The notes below the pieces were generated by a model, which was given only the letters and a program-made list of their open reading frames with translations, made no database searches and was not told where the DNA came from. 64,000 bases of DNA from Chitinophaga sancti (GTDB taxonomy: Bacteria > Bacteroidota > Bacteroidia > Chitinophagales > Chitinophagaceae). The position numbers and the translations under genes were made by a program. The stretch spans positions 7,882,501 through 7,946,500 of the forward strand of contig NZ_CP139972.1 of NCBI RefSeq assembly GCF_034424315.1, read 5' to 3'. Shown piece after piece: positions 30,804 through 40,059 of this stretch (the stretch's first letter is position 1; every line of letters begins with the position of its first letter).

Positions 30804-33800
30804 TTAAAAGGAAATGTTTGCGCCGGCTGTGAACACCGTCGGATTCGGATAACCATAACTTGGGCTTTCAGGATCGAGCCCGGTGAAACTTTTGCTTTTC
30901 ATTACGAGTAACAAATTGTCGCCTCCGAGGTACAGCCTCACCTTTTGAATATGCATGCGCTGCAAAGTAGTGGAGGGCAACGAAAAGCCCAGTTGTGCAT
31001 TGCGGATCTTCAGGTAAGATCCTTTCTCCACGAAATAGGTGGAAAAACGCGATTCGAAATTATCGTCGGTGGTAGTGAGTGCGGGAATATTACTGTTAGG
31101 ATTTTGCGGCGTCCAGGAATGCAACAGGCGTGATCCCTTATTGGAGCCGGTTTCGGCCACACTCCAGAAGTCGGTATTGTATTTCACATCATTGATCTCA
31201 TCGAGGCCCTGTACACCCTGGATGAAGATGCTAAAATCGAAATTCTGGTATTGCAATGCGATGTTGAAACCATATGTAAAGTCCGGGTGCGGGCGACCTA
31301 TCCACGTGCGGTCTTTGTTATCTATCACGCCGTCGCCGTTCAGGTCTTTGTAGCGGATGCGGCCCAGGCCTTTGCCTTGCTGCGTGGCAGAATTATCCAC
31401 CTGCTTTTGTGTTTTGAACAGGCCGTCGGCCACATAACCATAGAACGAGTTCACCGGGCGGCCCAGGATATTATCGTTTAAGCCGTTGCCACCGTAGTTG
31501 TTCACTACCGATTCGGGCAGGTTGGTGATCTTGTTCTTATACCCGGAAATGTTGCCATTTAGCTGGTATTGCAATGCGCCCACACGGCCCTGGTGGGTCA
31601 GGGTAAACTCCCAGCCTTTGTTTTGCATGGAAGCACCATTCACGTACTGGCCACCGCCTTCGCCCAGTACAGCGAGGTAAGGCGGAAAAATGAGAATGTC
31701 GTTTGTATTCTTGACATAATACTCGGCACTACCGGTGATCTTCTGGTTAAACAAACCGAAGTCGAGCCCAATGTTGCTCATGGTGCTGGCTTCCCACTTC
31801 AGGTTTTCATTGCCGCGCTGCGTAATGCGGTAACCTGATGGCAACGTACCGGAATGGGCACCGGCAATATCGTATGCCGTACCTGAAGTAGGCCCGTTCA
31901 GCGGATTGCCTCCGGCGTAGTCGGTTACATATAGCGTATATGCAGCCACGTTACTTATTTCCTGGTTACCCGTTTGGCCCCAGCCGTAGCGAAGTTTCAG
32001 ATCGCTCAGCACGCCGTTACTGCTTATTTGTTTGAAAAAGGCTTCCTCGAAAATGCGCCACCCCAGCGAGAAAGCGGGGAAGGTGCCATAACGGTGATTG
32101 GCGCCGAAACGTGATGAGCCATCGCGGCGGATGGTGGCTGAAGCCAGGTAGCGATTGTTGTAAGAATAGTTCACTTTACCGAAATACGACATGAGCGCAT
32201 TTTCTGCAGCGCCGCCCCCATTGTCTTTCGTGCCGGTGCCTGCATCGAGATAAGTGTAGTTGGTATTTTCAATGGCAAAGCCTTCGCGACTCGCATAAAA
32301 ACTCTGGTCTTTTTCTTTATGAAATTCAGTACCGATAACGGCGTTCACCAGGTGTTTACCGATGGTGGTATTGTAGTTTAAAGTATTCGCCCAATTGATC
32401 TTTGAATTGTTGGAGTAGTTCATTGTAAGCTTGTTCACATCGTTTACCAGGTAACCACTCTGATAGGTTTTCAGGAAATTGCTGAGCACATAGTTGCCGT
32501 AGTCCAAACCTACGCTTGTGCGCAGGTTCAGGCCTTTGATAATGGTGAGGTCTGCAAAGGCGTTACCGAAAATGCGGATGTAGCGATACTTATTCTGCTG
32601 GTTATCTTCCAGCAGGCGAACCGGGTTTTGCCGGTCGTTCATGCCGCCTACCGGGCCGCCCCATCCCGTACCATCGACCGTGTGTACGGGAATGATAGGG
32701 AGAGCCTGCAAAGAAAGGTTCAGCACACCGGGATCGGTTACTTCGGCGGTACGGTTGATCGTAAAATTTTCGCCCACCGTAAGGCGGTTGGCCAGCAATT
32801 TATACGTGGTGTTCATACGCGCGGAAATGCGGTTGAAACCAGTGGTTTTCATGATGCCTTTATTATCGAAATAACCGAGCGAAAACAGTGAGGTGCTGTG
32901 ATCTGTGCCATTGCTAATGGACAGGTCGTACGATTGAATAACACCGGGCTGTGAGATTGCGTCGAACCAATCGGTGTTGGCCGTTTTCATGGTGCCCGCA
33001 GCATCGAGGTATTGGGGCAACAGTATTTTATCAAGCACGGGCGTGCCATTGGCATCTGCATGCCAGTTAAAGCGGTAGTCAATGTTGTTCACATTCGGAT
33101 CGCGACCGGTGTTCACCGCGGCCTGCCAGTAAGCCTGGCCATAGCCGCCGGCATTGAGCAGTTTGGGTTTGGTAAGGTACGACTGCATGCCACGATAAGC
33201 ATTGGCGCTTACCTGCATTTTGCCAACACGGCCTTGTTTGGTGGTGATGATGATCACTCCGTTTGCCGCGCGCGAGCCATAGATGCTGGCGGCGGAGGCA
33301 TCTTTCAAGACCTGCATGGTTTCGATGTCGCTGGAATTGAGTTCCTGCATACCAGCTTTGGTGGGCACACCATCGATCACGAACAGCGGATCGTTATCAT
33401 TGAGGGTACCGATACCGCGGATGCGAATAGTAGCGGGTGCACTGGGCGATCCGCTGGACGTGACCACGACGCCTGCTACCTGGCCTTCCAGGGCTTTGAT
33501 CGGGTTGGCCACCGCCTGCTTTTTCAGGTCGGCCACACTTACCACCGATACTGCGCCGGTAAGGTCTGCCTTCTTTTGTGTTTGGTAACCCGTTACAACC
33601 ACCTGGTTAAGGTCGTTCACGTTTTGCACCAGCGATACGCGCAAAGCTCTGCTGGCAGGTACGATCATTGTAAGTGGCTCCATGCCCATAAGGCGGAAAG
33701 TAATGCTGGCGCCAGTGGCAGCGTCGATGGTAAAGTGGCCCAGTGTGTCGGTAATAACGCCTTTGGCGCCCGATTGAACCACTACACCAGGTAGCGGTGC

Positions 33801-33899
33801 CTGGGTAGCCCGGGAAGTGACAGTGCCATTTACGGGCCGCTCTTGCGCAAACGCGCACGCAGACCAAAGCACTGCCAGTAGTGTAAAGATCTTTTTCAT
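30804..33899 (-). CDS. susC: SusC/RagA-family TonB-dependent outer membrane transporter
   Basis: A 1031-residue protein. The signal peptide ends at ACAFAQ. A carboxypeptidase-regulatory-like domain follows (about 22-95; VNGTVTSRATQAPLPGVVV), then the plug with ALEGQVAGVVVTSSGSPSAP and TIRIRGIGTLNDNDPLFVIDGVP, then a 22-strand barrel ending in AGANISF with the terminal Phe. The plug carries the SusC signature (LNSSDIETMQVLKDASAASIYGSRAANGVIIITTKQG). It imports fructo-oligosaccharides with SusD. The frame is open upstream to 34187 inside the fructokinase gene, but the signal peptide fixes the start at 33899, 23 bp after fructokinase. Confidence 0.96.
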   Translation of the reverse strand: MKKIFTLLAVLWSACAFAQERPVNGTVTSRATQAPLPGVVVQSGAKGVITDTLGHFTIDAATGASITFRLMGMEPLTMIVPASRALRVSLVQNVNDLNQVVVTGYQTQKKADLTGAVSVVSVADLKKQAVANPIKALEGQVAGVVVTSSGSPSAPATIRIRGIGTLNDNDPLFVIDGVPTKAGMQELNSSDIETMQVLKDASAASIYGSRAANGVIIITTKQGRVGKMQVSANAYRGMQSYLTKPKLLNAGGYGQAYWQAAVNTGRDPNVNNIDYRFNWHADANGTPVLDKILLPQYLDAAGTMKTANTDWFDAISQPGVIQSYDLSISNGTDHSTSLFSLGYFDNKGIMKTTGFNRISARMNTTYKLLANRLTVGENFTINRTAEVTDPGVLNLSLQALPIIPVHTVDGTGWGGPVGGMNDRQNPVRLLEDNQQNKYRYIRIFGNAFADLTIIKGLNLRTSVGLDYGNYVLSNFLKTYQSGYLVNDVNKLTMNYSNNSKINWANTLNYNTTIGKHLVNAVIGTEFHKEKDQSFYASREGFAIENTNYTYLDAGTGTKDNGGGAAENALMSYFGKVNYSYNNRYLASATIRRDGSSRFGANHRYGTFPAFSLGWRIFEEAFFKQISSNGVLSDLKLRYGWGQTGNQEISNVAAYTLYVTDYAGGNPLNGPTSGTAYDIAGAHSGTLPSGYRITQRGNENLKWEASTMSNIGLDFGLFNQKITGSAEYYVKNTNDILIFPPYLAVLGEGGGQYVNGASMQNKGWEFTLTHQGRVGALQYQLNGNISGYKNKITNLPESVVNNYGGNGLNDNILGRPVNSFYGYVADGLFKTQKQVDNSATQQGKGLGRIRYKDLNGDGVIDNKDRTWIGRPHPDFTYGFNIALQYQNFDFSIFIQGVQGLDEINDVKYNTDFWSVAETGSNKGSRLLHSWTPQNPNSNIPALTTTDDNFESRFSTYFVEKGSYLKIRNAQLGFSLPSTTLQRMHIQKVRLYLGGDNLLLVMKSKSFTGLDPESPSYGYPNPTVFTAGANISF

Positions 33900-33922
33900 A
33901 ACATCTGGAATTTTAGAACCGC

Positions 33923-34828
33923 TTACACGGATGCATTCAATACCGGCAAGCGATAAATAGCTGATAACTGATAATCGGAACAAGCGCCCTTTTGTGTAGT
34001 GACAAATGCGGCCAGCTGATTGGCGAAGGCCAGTGTATCGCGCAATGGCGCGCCTTCGGACATTTTCGCGATAATGCCCGCCAGGAAAGCATCTCCACTG
34101 CCTACGGTATCTGCTACCGGTACGGATATGCCCTCGCAGGTAACGTACTCCGCGCCATGGTTGAAGATAGCCCCGTCGCCGCCGCATGTTACAACGATCG
34201 TATCGATCTCAAATCTTTCTTTTAAAATTTTAATGCGGTCTATCTCGTTCGACAACGGTGAAAACCAACCGGTGATCAGTTCCAGTTCGGCCTTGTTCAT
34301 CTTCACCATTGTAGCGGCGCTGAGTAGCGTCTCGATGATGTTGCGGTTGTAAAATGGCGGCCTTAAATTGATGTCCAACACTTTGTTGCGGGCAAACGGT
34401 AGTAGCTGGAAAAGCGTATCCCGCGTGGTTTTGCTGCGGGTGGACAGGGTGCCGAACACAAAATGACGGGCCTGCGCCACCAGTGCTTCGAGTTCAGCAT
34501 TGCAGGCGATGTAATCCCAGGCTACGTCTTCTACGATGTTGTACACCACTTCGTGGCCTCCACGGATCTCGGCGGTTACAACGCTGGTGGGTTTCACCTC
34601 ATCCATCTGGAAAAATTCCGTATTGATCTTCTTTGCCTCCAGCGTTTCTATCAGCTGTTTTCCCAGCTCGTCGAACCCGATGCGGGAAATCACCGCCGGC
34701 GTTTTTCCTAATTGTTGTAAATGGTAAGCCACGTTCATCGGTGCGCCTCCAGCTTGCCTCCCATTGGGCAAAAGATCCCACAATGTCTCCCCGAAGCAAA
34801 CCACGGGGTAGCGGTTAGATGTATCCAT
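33923..34828 (-). CDS. PfkB-family fructokinase
   Basis: A 301-residue cytosolic sugar kinase. The N-terminal substrate-binding part has CFGETLWDLLPNG and the di-glycine hinge AGGAPMNVA. The C-terminal ATP/anion-hole motif is DTVGSGDAFLAG, with the catalytic Asp near residue 247. It phosphorylates fructose released from fructan, as the homologous gene does in the Bacteroides levan locus. It lies between the permease (22-bp gap) and susC (23-bp gap), so its role in this pathway is clear from context. Confidence 0.9.
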   Translation of the reverse strand: MDTSNRYPVVCFGETLWDLLPNGRQAGGAPMNVAYHLQQLGKTPAVISRIGFDELGKQLIETLEAKKINTEFFQMDEVKPTSVVTAEIRGGHEVVYNIVEDVAWDYIACNAELEALVAQARHFVFGTLSTRSKTTRDTLFQLLPFARNKVLDINLRPPFYNRNIIETLLSAATMVKMNKAELELITGWFSPLSNEIDRIKILKERFEIDTIVVTCGGDGAIFNHGAEYVTCEGISVPVADTVGSGDAFLAGIIAKMSEGAPLRDTLAFANQLAAFVTTQKGACSDYQLSAIYRLPVLNASV

Positions 34829-34850
34829 CTCAAAAAATTTATGAAAATTG

Positions 34851-36191
34851 TTAATGTATTACCAGTGTTGCACCCAGTTGTTCCAGGGACTTGCCTTTGG
34901 TCTCCGGCATAAGTTTCCATACGAACAACAGCTGTAACACCATCATCACGGCAAAGAATAGAAAGGTGTTACCGCCGCCTGCTTTCTCAGCGAGGTAAGG
35001 AAAGGTAAAGGCGATGATCGCCGCCATGAACCAGTGCGTGGTGCTGCCCAGCGTCTGGCCCTTGGCGCGTACCGAGGTAGGAAAGATCTCCGAGATAAAA
35101 ACCCAGATCACCGCACCCTGCGAAAACGCGAAGAAGGCAATATATATAAGAAGGTAAGCCGGTACGGCAAAATTGGCTATCGGGTGACTACCCTGCGTGT
35201 AAAACGAGAACGACACCAGGCCCAAAGTAACGATAAGCCCGAAAGAACCGATAATCATGAGGGTTCTGCGGCCAAAACGGTCGATGAAGTTCATAGCCAG
35301 CAAAGTGAAGCAGAAGTTGATAAAACCTAGTCCCACAGACGATAGCAGCGAAGACTTAGTACCGAGCCCCGTCATTTCAAAAATGCGTGGTGCATAATAA
35401 ATAATGGCGTTGATGCCCGACACCTGGTTGAAAATGGCGAATAGCATGGCAAGCATCACCGGTGTTTTGTGAGGGGAGGAAAACAGCGGATCGTTCTGCG
35501 TTTGCTGTTTCACTTCGAGCGCACCCTGCTGGATGGCCGTTACAATCGTATCGGCAGTAGCGGGATTGATCAGCCGCAATATGCGCCGGGCCTCGTCCAC
35601 ATTACCTTTGCGCTGGATAAGCCAGCGTGGGCTTTCCGGTACGAAGCGCAGCAGCACCAGGAAAATGAAGGAAGGTACTGCCTGCACGCCCAGCATGAGG
35701 CGCCATGGCTCGTTGCCTATCTGGCCAATGAGATAGTTGGATAAATAGGAAATAAGGATACCCAATACGATGTTGAACTGGAAGAGCGCCACGAGGCGGC
35801 CCCGCCGTTCGGCCGGTGCGATCTCGGAAATATAAATGGGCGCCGTTACCGATGATGCTCCTACGCCCAGTCCGCCGGCAAAGCGGAAGAACAAGAACAA
35901 ATACCAGTTGGTAGACAGGGCGCTGCCCAGCGAAGATACCAGGTACAGTGCGGCGATAATGTAGAGCGTGTTCTTGCGTCCCAGTTTATCAGAAGGCATG
36001 GCGCCCAAGAGCGAACCGATAACCGTGCCGATGAGGGCAATTGAAATGGTAAACCCATGTTCAAACGCGTTAAGCGCCCAGTATTTTTGAATTAACTTTT
36101 CTGCGCCGGAGATAACAGCGGTATCAAAACCAAAGAGAAAACCGCCCAAAGCAATAACGACCGACCAGCTAAAAACGTGATTTTTGTTCAT
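34851..36191 (-). CDS. MFS sugar porter (fructose uptake, inner membrane)
   Basis: A 446-residue, 12-helix sugar porter. Family signatures are visible: GFLFGFDTAVISGA in helix 1, DKLGRK in the 2-3 loop, RFAGGLGVGASSVTAPIYISEIAPAERRGRLV, the PESPRWL motif before the central loop, DRFGRR, and PETKGKSLEQLG after the last helix. QQ is absent from helix 7, where NQVSGINAIIYYAP stands instead. It is the first gene of the fructan operon and probably carries free fructose from periplasm to cytosol to the kinase encoded next to it. Confidence 0.92.
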   Translation of the reverse strand: MNKNHVFSWSVVIALGGFLFGFDTAVISGAEKLIQKYWALNAFEHGFTISIALIGTVIGSLLGAMPSDKLGRKNTLYIIAALYLVSSLGSALSTNWYLFLFFRFAGGLGVGASSVTAPIYISEIAPAERRGRLVALFQFNIVLGILISYLSNYLIGQIGNEPWRLMLGVQAVPSFIFLVLLRFVPESPRWLIQRKGNVDEARRILRLINPATADTIVTAIQQGALEVKQQTQNDPLFSSPHKTPVMLAMLFAIFNQVSGINAIIYYAPRIFEMTGLGTKSSLLSSVGLGFINFCFTLLAMNFIDRFGRRTLMIIGSFGLIVTLGLVSFSFYTQGSHPIANFAVPAYLLIYIAFFAFSQGAVIWVFISEIFPTSVRAKGQTLGSTTHWFMAAIIAFTFPYLAEKAGGGNTFLFFAVMMVLQLLFVWKLMPETKGKSLEQLGATLVIH

Positions 36192-36520
36192 GTGGAATGT
36201 GATGTGGAATTTTTATAGAGCAATGATAGTGAGCTGCCGAGGAAAACCTTTGCAAAATGAGGTGAAATGCTTTTGAATCCAGTATGAATATCTAATAAAT
36301 TAATTATCAATAGATTGAATTAATGTATCGTCATCATAAACCCGGCCCGTTTTCGAAAATGACACATCGGTTTCTAAAATTAGAACATTCGGCCCGGGCC
36401 TTGCCTGGAGACCGGGCGTGGCAACAGGTGGATTTTAAAAAATAAACCACCGTTTTATAAATGCCTTATCTTAAGGGCTGCTAATTTTGTCATGGTCTTT
36501 AATGCCGTTACACACTTGTT
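36192..36520. promoter_or_regulatory. Divergent regulatory region of the fructan locus
   Basis: This 329-bp spacer must hold the promoter of the eight-gene operon (leftward) and that of the hybrid sensor (rightward). A -7 box TAATTTTG lies at 36482-36489, 31 bp before the sensor ATG. Two dyads, TTTTCGAAAA (36351-36360) and TTCTAAAATTAGAA (36373-36386), have centres 24 bp apart and are candidate binding sites for the sensor's own AraC domain. No open frame looks real. Confidence 0.45.
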
Positions 36521-39274
36521 ATGAAGTTGCTATGTAATTTCCTCCTTGCCGCATGTAGTATTATATTATTGGGTGGTTGTGTTGCGCAAAAGCAAGAAAG
36601 AAAATTCCGTATCGGTTTTTCTCAATGCACCGGCACCGACAACTGGCGGCGGATGATGCTGTCCGGCATTCGCCGCGAACTGGCTTTTCATCCGGGTACG
36701 GAACTGCTATACAAAGATGCCAACGACAATAACCAGTTACAGATACAGCAGGTGCGCGAACTGCTGACGCAAAACATAGACCTGCTCATGGTATCGCCAA
36801 ATGAGGCGCAGCCGCTTACGCAGGTGGTGGAAGAAGCCTTTACCAAAGGTATTCCCGTGATTGTGATAGACCGGAAAACGGCTTCGCAGTTCTATACCAG
36901 TTTTGTAGGCGCCGATAACTTCGGGATTGGTAAAATGGCCGGGGAATATGTGGGCCGCACTCTACATGGAAAGGGCAAAGTGATAGAAGTGATAGGCCGC
37001 CCTGGTTCCACGCCGGCCATTGCCCGGCAGCAGGGTTTTGCAGCAGGCCTGGCACAGTACCCGGGCATTACCATGCTGGCCCAGGTATATGGCAACTGGC
37101 TGAAAGATGATGCCAGCAAACAATTGCTCACCATTAAAGAAAAGTTGCCCGGCGCAGACCTGGTATTTGCCCACAACGACCTGATGGCCATGGGGGCACA
37201 CGAGGTCTACGAAAAACTGGGCATTGGCAAAAAAGTAACGTTCATCGGTGTAGATGGGCTGCCGGGCCCTGGAGGTGGCATGCAGTTCGTGAGCGACCAG
37301 CTGCTCGATGCGACCCTACTTTACCCTACCGGCGGCGAAGAAGCGGTGCAAACGGCGTTTAAGATCTTGAACGGTGAACCATTCAATAAAGAAAATATCC
37401 TGCAAACGCTGATTATCGACTCCAGCAACGTACACCCGTTACAGCTACAGGCAGATAAGATCAATGAGCAGCAGCGCGATATCGAAAAACAACAGGGCTT
37501 ACTGGAAGCGCAACAGGCCACTTATAAAAGCCAGACGACCCTGCTTTACATTACCGTAACGGCTTTCGTACTGGTGCTGGTGCTTGGCACCGTAGCGTTC
37601 TTTGCGTGGCGGAACAACATCCGGATAAACCAGCGCTTGTCGGCTAGCCGGAACGAAATAATGGTGCAGCAGGAGCAACTGATCGCTATGACGGCTACCG
37701 CCAAGGAAGCCACCGATGCAAAGTTCAATTTCTTCACCAATATCTCCCACGAGCTCAGAACCCCGCTTACGCTTATCCTCGGGCCACTGGAAGATGCGCT
37801 CACCTCTCCCCGTCTCCATTTTACCCTGAAGAACGATTTGGAGCTGATGCAGAAGAACGCCTTCCGTTTACTGCGCCTCGTAAACCAGCTCATGGACTTT
37901 CGCAAGATCGAACATAGCAGCATGAAACTGAAGGCATCGGAAAACGACCTCGTGGCGTTTGTAACCGACATTACGCATGCCTTCCGGGAGATTGCAAAGA
38001 AGAAAAACATTAAGCTGGACGTACATTACCGGTTAAATGAATTGCCGCTTTGGTTCGATACTAATATGCTGGATAAAGTGTTGTTCAACTTACTGTCGAA
38101 CGCATTTAAATTCACCAAAGAGAACGGCTTCGTAACAGTAGGCATCGGAAAAGACGGGCAGCAGGCGGTGATCCGCATCGAGGATACCGGTGTGGGTATG
38201 ACGCAGGAAGCCCTTGCGCATGCCTTCGACCTGTTTTATCAGGAGCAGGGAGCAGCCTTCAAAGGCACGGGCCTGGGGCTGGCGCTATCGAGGGAACTGA
38301 TTGCTTTGCACCACGGCCGCATTACCGTTCAAAGTGAAAAGTGGAAGGGTACAACATTCGAGATCACGCTGCCGCTTGGCAATGCCCACCTTTCGGCAGC
38401 AGAAATGGTGAACACGGCCAATCCCGCCACTACTATGCGGGAAGACATTCATCTGTATGTAGCCGACAACACCCTAACGCCATCGGAGCCACCAGTAAAT
38501 ACCGGTGCTGCCCGGGAATCCTCCATCCTGGTCATCGAAGACAGCGACGATCTGCGTAACTTTTTAAAATACCGGTTGTCAGCCCACTTCGACGTATACG
38601 AGGCGGCCAATGGCAATGGGGGAATCAGCATGGCGTACGAGATCGTGCCCGACCTGATCATCTGCGACATTGCGCTGCCAGGCAACGATGGGCTGCAGGT
38701 GACCGAAACGCTGAAAGCTGATATCCGCTCTTCGCATATTCCTATTATTATTCTCACGGCTAATTCGGGCATTGACAAACAGATCGCCAGCCTTCAACTG
38801 CGGGCTGATGCTTTTATTGCCAAACCGTTCAACTTTCAGCATCTTGAAGAAACTATCAAATCGTTGCTTGATAACCGGAAGTTGTTGCGGGAGCATTACA
38901 CAGCGGAAGTTCCGGCAGAAGCCAAAGCCGGCGCACCGAAGAAGATCGACCGCAAATTTGTGAATGAGTTTACCGCGATTGTGGAAAAGAATATTGCTAA
39001 TGAGAATTTTTCTGTGGAAGATATCTGCCGGGAAACCCAGATCTCCCGGGTGCAATTGAGTAGAAAGATCAAGGCCTTGCTGGGGGTGAATGTGAATGAT
39101 TATATCCTGAATGCACGCCTGCAGAAGGCGAAGTATTTGCTGACGAATGAGGATCTGACGATTGCACAGGTAGCGTATAGGGTGGGGTTTTCGTCGCAGG
39201 CTTATTTTGCTACGGTGTTTAAGTCCCGGCTTGGAAGCACTCCTTCGGAGTATAAGGAGAAGGGGAAGGGATGA
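36521..39274 (+). CDS. Hybrid two-component system sensor/regulator with periplasmic sugar-binding domain
   Basis: A 917-residue protein. An N-terminal signal (residues 1-20) ends in LLGGC, a possible lipobox. A periplasmic-binding-protein domain follows (about 28-310; FRIGFSQCTGTDNWRR, VIVIDRKT, VFAHNDLMAMGAHEVYEKLG, FIGVDGLPGPGGG), then a membrane helix (341-363), HisKA with H410 (NISHELRTP), HATPase (N527, DTGVGM, GTGLGLAL), a receiver domain with D716 and K768, and an AraC DNA-binding domain (about 812-912). In the Bacteroides levan locus the equivalent sensor binds fructose directly through this domain type; the same is inferred here. It is divergent from the operon it should control. 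Confidence 0.94.
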   Translation: MKLLCNFLLAACSIILLGGCVAQKQERKFRIGFSQCTGTDNWRRMMLSGIRRELAFHPGTELLYKDANDNNQLQIQQVRELLTQNIDLLMVSPNEAQPLTQVVEEAFTKGIPVIVIDRKTASQFYTSFVGADNFGIGKMAGEYVGRTLHGKGKVIEVIGRPGSTPAIARQQGFAAGLAQYPGITMLAQVYGNWLKDDASKQLLTIKEKLPGADLVFAHNDLMAMGAHEVYEKLGIGKKVTFIGVDGLPGPGGGMQFVSDQLLDATLLYPTGGEEAVQTAFKILNGEPFNKENILQTLIIDSSNVHPLQLQADKINEQQRDIEKQQGLLEAQQATYKSQTTLLYITVTAFVLVLVLGTVAFFAWRNNIRINQRLSASRNEIMVQQEQLIAMTATAKEATDAKFNFFTNISHELRTPLTLILGPLEDALTSPRLHFTLKNDLELMQKNAFRLLRLVNQLMDFRKIEHSSMKLKASENDLVAFVTDITHAFREIAKKKNIKLDVHYRLNELPLWFDTNMLDKVLFNLLSNAFKFTKENGFVTVGIGKDGQQAVIRIEDTGVGMTQEALAHAFDLFYQEQGAAFKGTGLGLALSRELIALHHGRITVQSEKWKGTTFEITLPLGNAHLSAAEMVNTANPATTMREDIHLYVADNTLTPSEPPVNTGAARESSILVIEDSDDLRNFLKYRLSAHFDVYEAANGNGGISMAYEIVPDLIICDIALPGNDGLQVTETLKADIRSSHIPIIILTANSGIDKQIASLQLRADAFIAKPFNFQHLEETIKSLLDNRKLLREHYTAEVPAEAKAGAPKKIDRKFVNEFTAIVEKNIANENFSVEDICRETQISRVQLSRKIKALLGVNVNDYILNARLQKAKYLLTNEDLTIAQVAYRVGFSSQAYFATVFKSRLGSTPSEYKEKGKG

Positions 39275-39822
39275 AGGGCCAGCCGGTTTGAGATCGAATT
39301 TGCCAGTCATGTCACAAATGATTTTGGTTGTTACTGTAAATAAACATTAAACACTTTCAAGTCATTGATCTGATGGCGTTTCCTCTATGATACCTGCGTG
39401 TATGACCGGCCTTTTGGTATAGTCCTTATTTTTGTGTGTATGATATCTTGCAAACAGATGTGCGCTGAGAGCAATAAATCTCATTAAATAGGGAAGTTCA
39501 TCACTAAAATATCAGGCAACTAAAGAAATGTTGCAAATTGAGGAATCGAACTTATACGATCATTTGCATTTTTATGTCTGCGGCCCAACATGATACGATC
39601 ATCGAGTTTTATCGCGGAAAATCAAACAACAGCGCGGAATTGCTTTTCAGGATTGAAATTATGCGGCCGCGGGTAATGTATCTGATGTATTTAGAGGATC
39701 ATCTCTTTCCCCCAAGAATTTGACTTGATCCGTTTTCAACTTGATCCGTTAAAATCAGTGATTTATTGACAAGCATAAATTAAAAATGGCCCTGTAAATC
39801 AATTGATTACAGAGCCATTTTG
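39275..39822. other. Intergenic region without a convincing gene
   Basis: This 548-bp stretch holds a 61-codon frame at 39538-39723 of uncertain value, a 16-bp tandem repeat (ACTTGATCCGTTTTCA at 39723-39738, ACTTGATCCGTTAAAA at 39739-39754) and the tRNA terminator. Nothing else was recognised. Confidence 0.4.
39783..39821 (-). terminator. Terminator downstream of tRNA-Leu
   Basis: The outer arms AAAATGGC / GCCATTTT and the inner CTGTAA / TTACAG form a long hairpin around AATT. On the minus strand it is followed by TTTTTAATTT. It begins directly after the tRNA 3' end. Confidence 0.7.
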
Positions 39823-39906
39823 TGCCCAGAACTGGATTCGAACCAGCACACCCTTGCGAGCGCTGCGACCTGAACACAGTGCGTCTACCAATTTCGCCAT
39901 CTGGGC
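39823..39906 (-). tRNA. tRNA-Leu (anticodon CAG)
   Basis: The minus strand folds into an 84-nt class II tRNA. The acceptor stem GCCCAGA pairs with TCTGGGC. The anticodon stem CTGTG / CGCAG encloses the loop TTCAGGT (anticodon CAG). A long variable arm follows, then the T arm with TTCGAAT and the discriminator A. The CCA end is not encoded. The long variable arm and A73 are as expected for leucine. Confidence 0.93.
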
Positions 39907-40006
39907 AACTGATTCCGTGTTAAGGGATTGCAAAGGTAAGCACTTTTCCCACTATTCCAAATTTTAAAAGAAAAAAAATCACTCCTACCGTAAATGCCTA
40001 CACAAA

Positions 40007-40042
40007 AAGAAAGGCCGGCCTGTAGTAGGGCCAGCCTTTCTT
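40007..40042 (-). terminator. Terminator of dapD
   Basis: AAGAAAGGC-C-GGCC pairs with GGCC-A-GCCTTTCTT around a short loop. On the minus strand it ends in TTTCTTTTTGTG. It begins about 18 bp after the dapD stop. Confidence 0.82.
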
Positions 40043-40059
40043 GTAATAAGTATTCCAGC

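Noticed and set aside
33012..33794. 260-codon plus-strand frame opposite susC
   Set aside because: SusC is certain on the other strand, and this frame arises from its codon bias; the translation has no domain.
33900..34187. N-terminal extension of SusC reaching into the fructokinase gene
   Set aside because: The extension is Arg-rich, has no family similarity and overlaps the fructokinase coding region; a clean signal peptide starts at 33899.
39538..39723. 61-codon open frame before tRNA-Leu
   Set aside because: No homology-like motif, no promoter box and no conservation evidence; it is probably chance.
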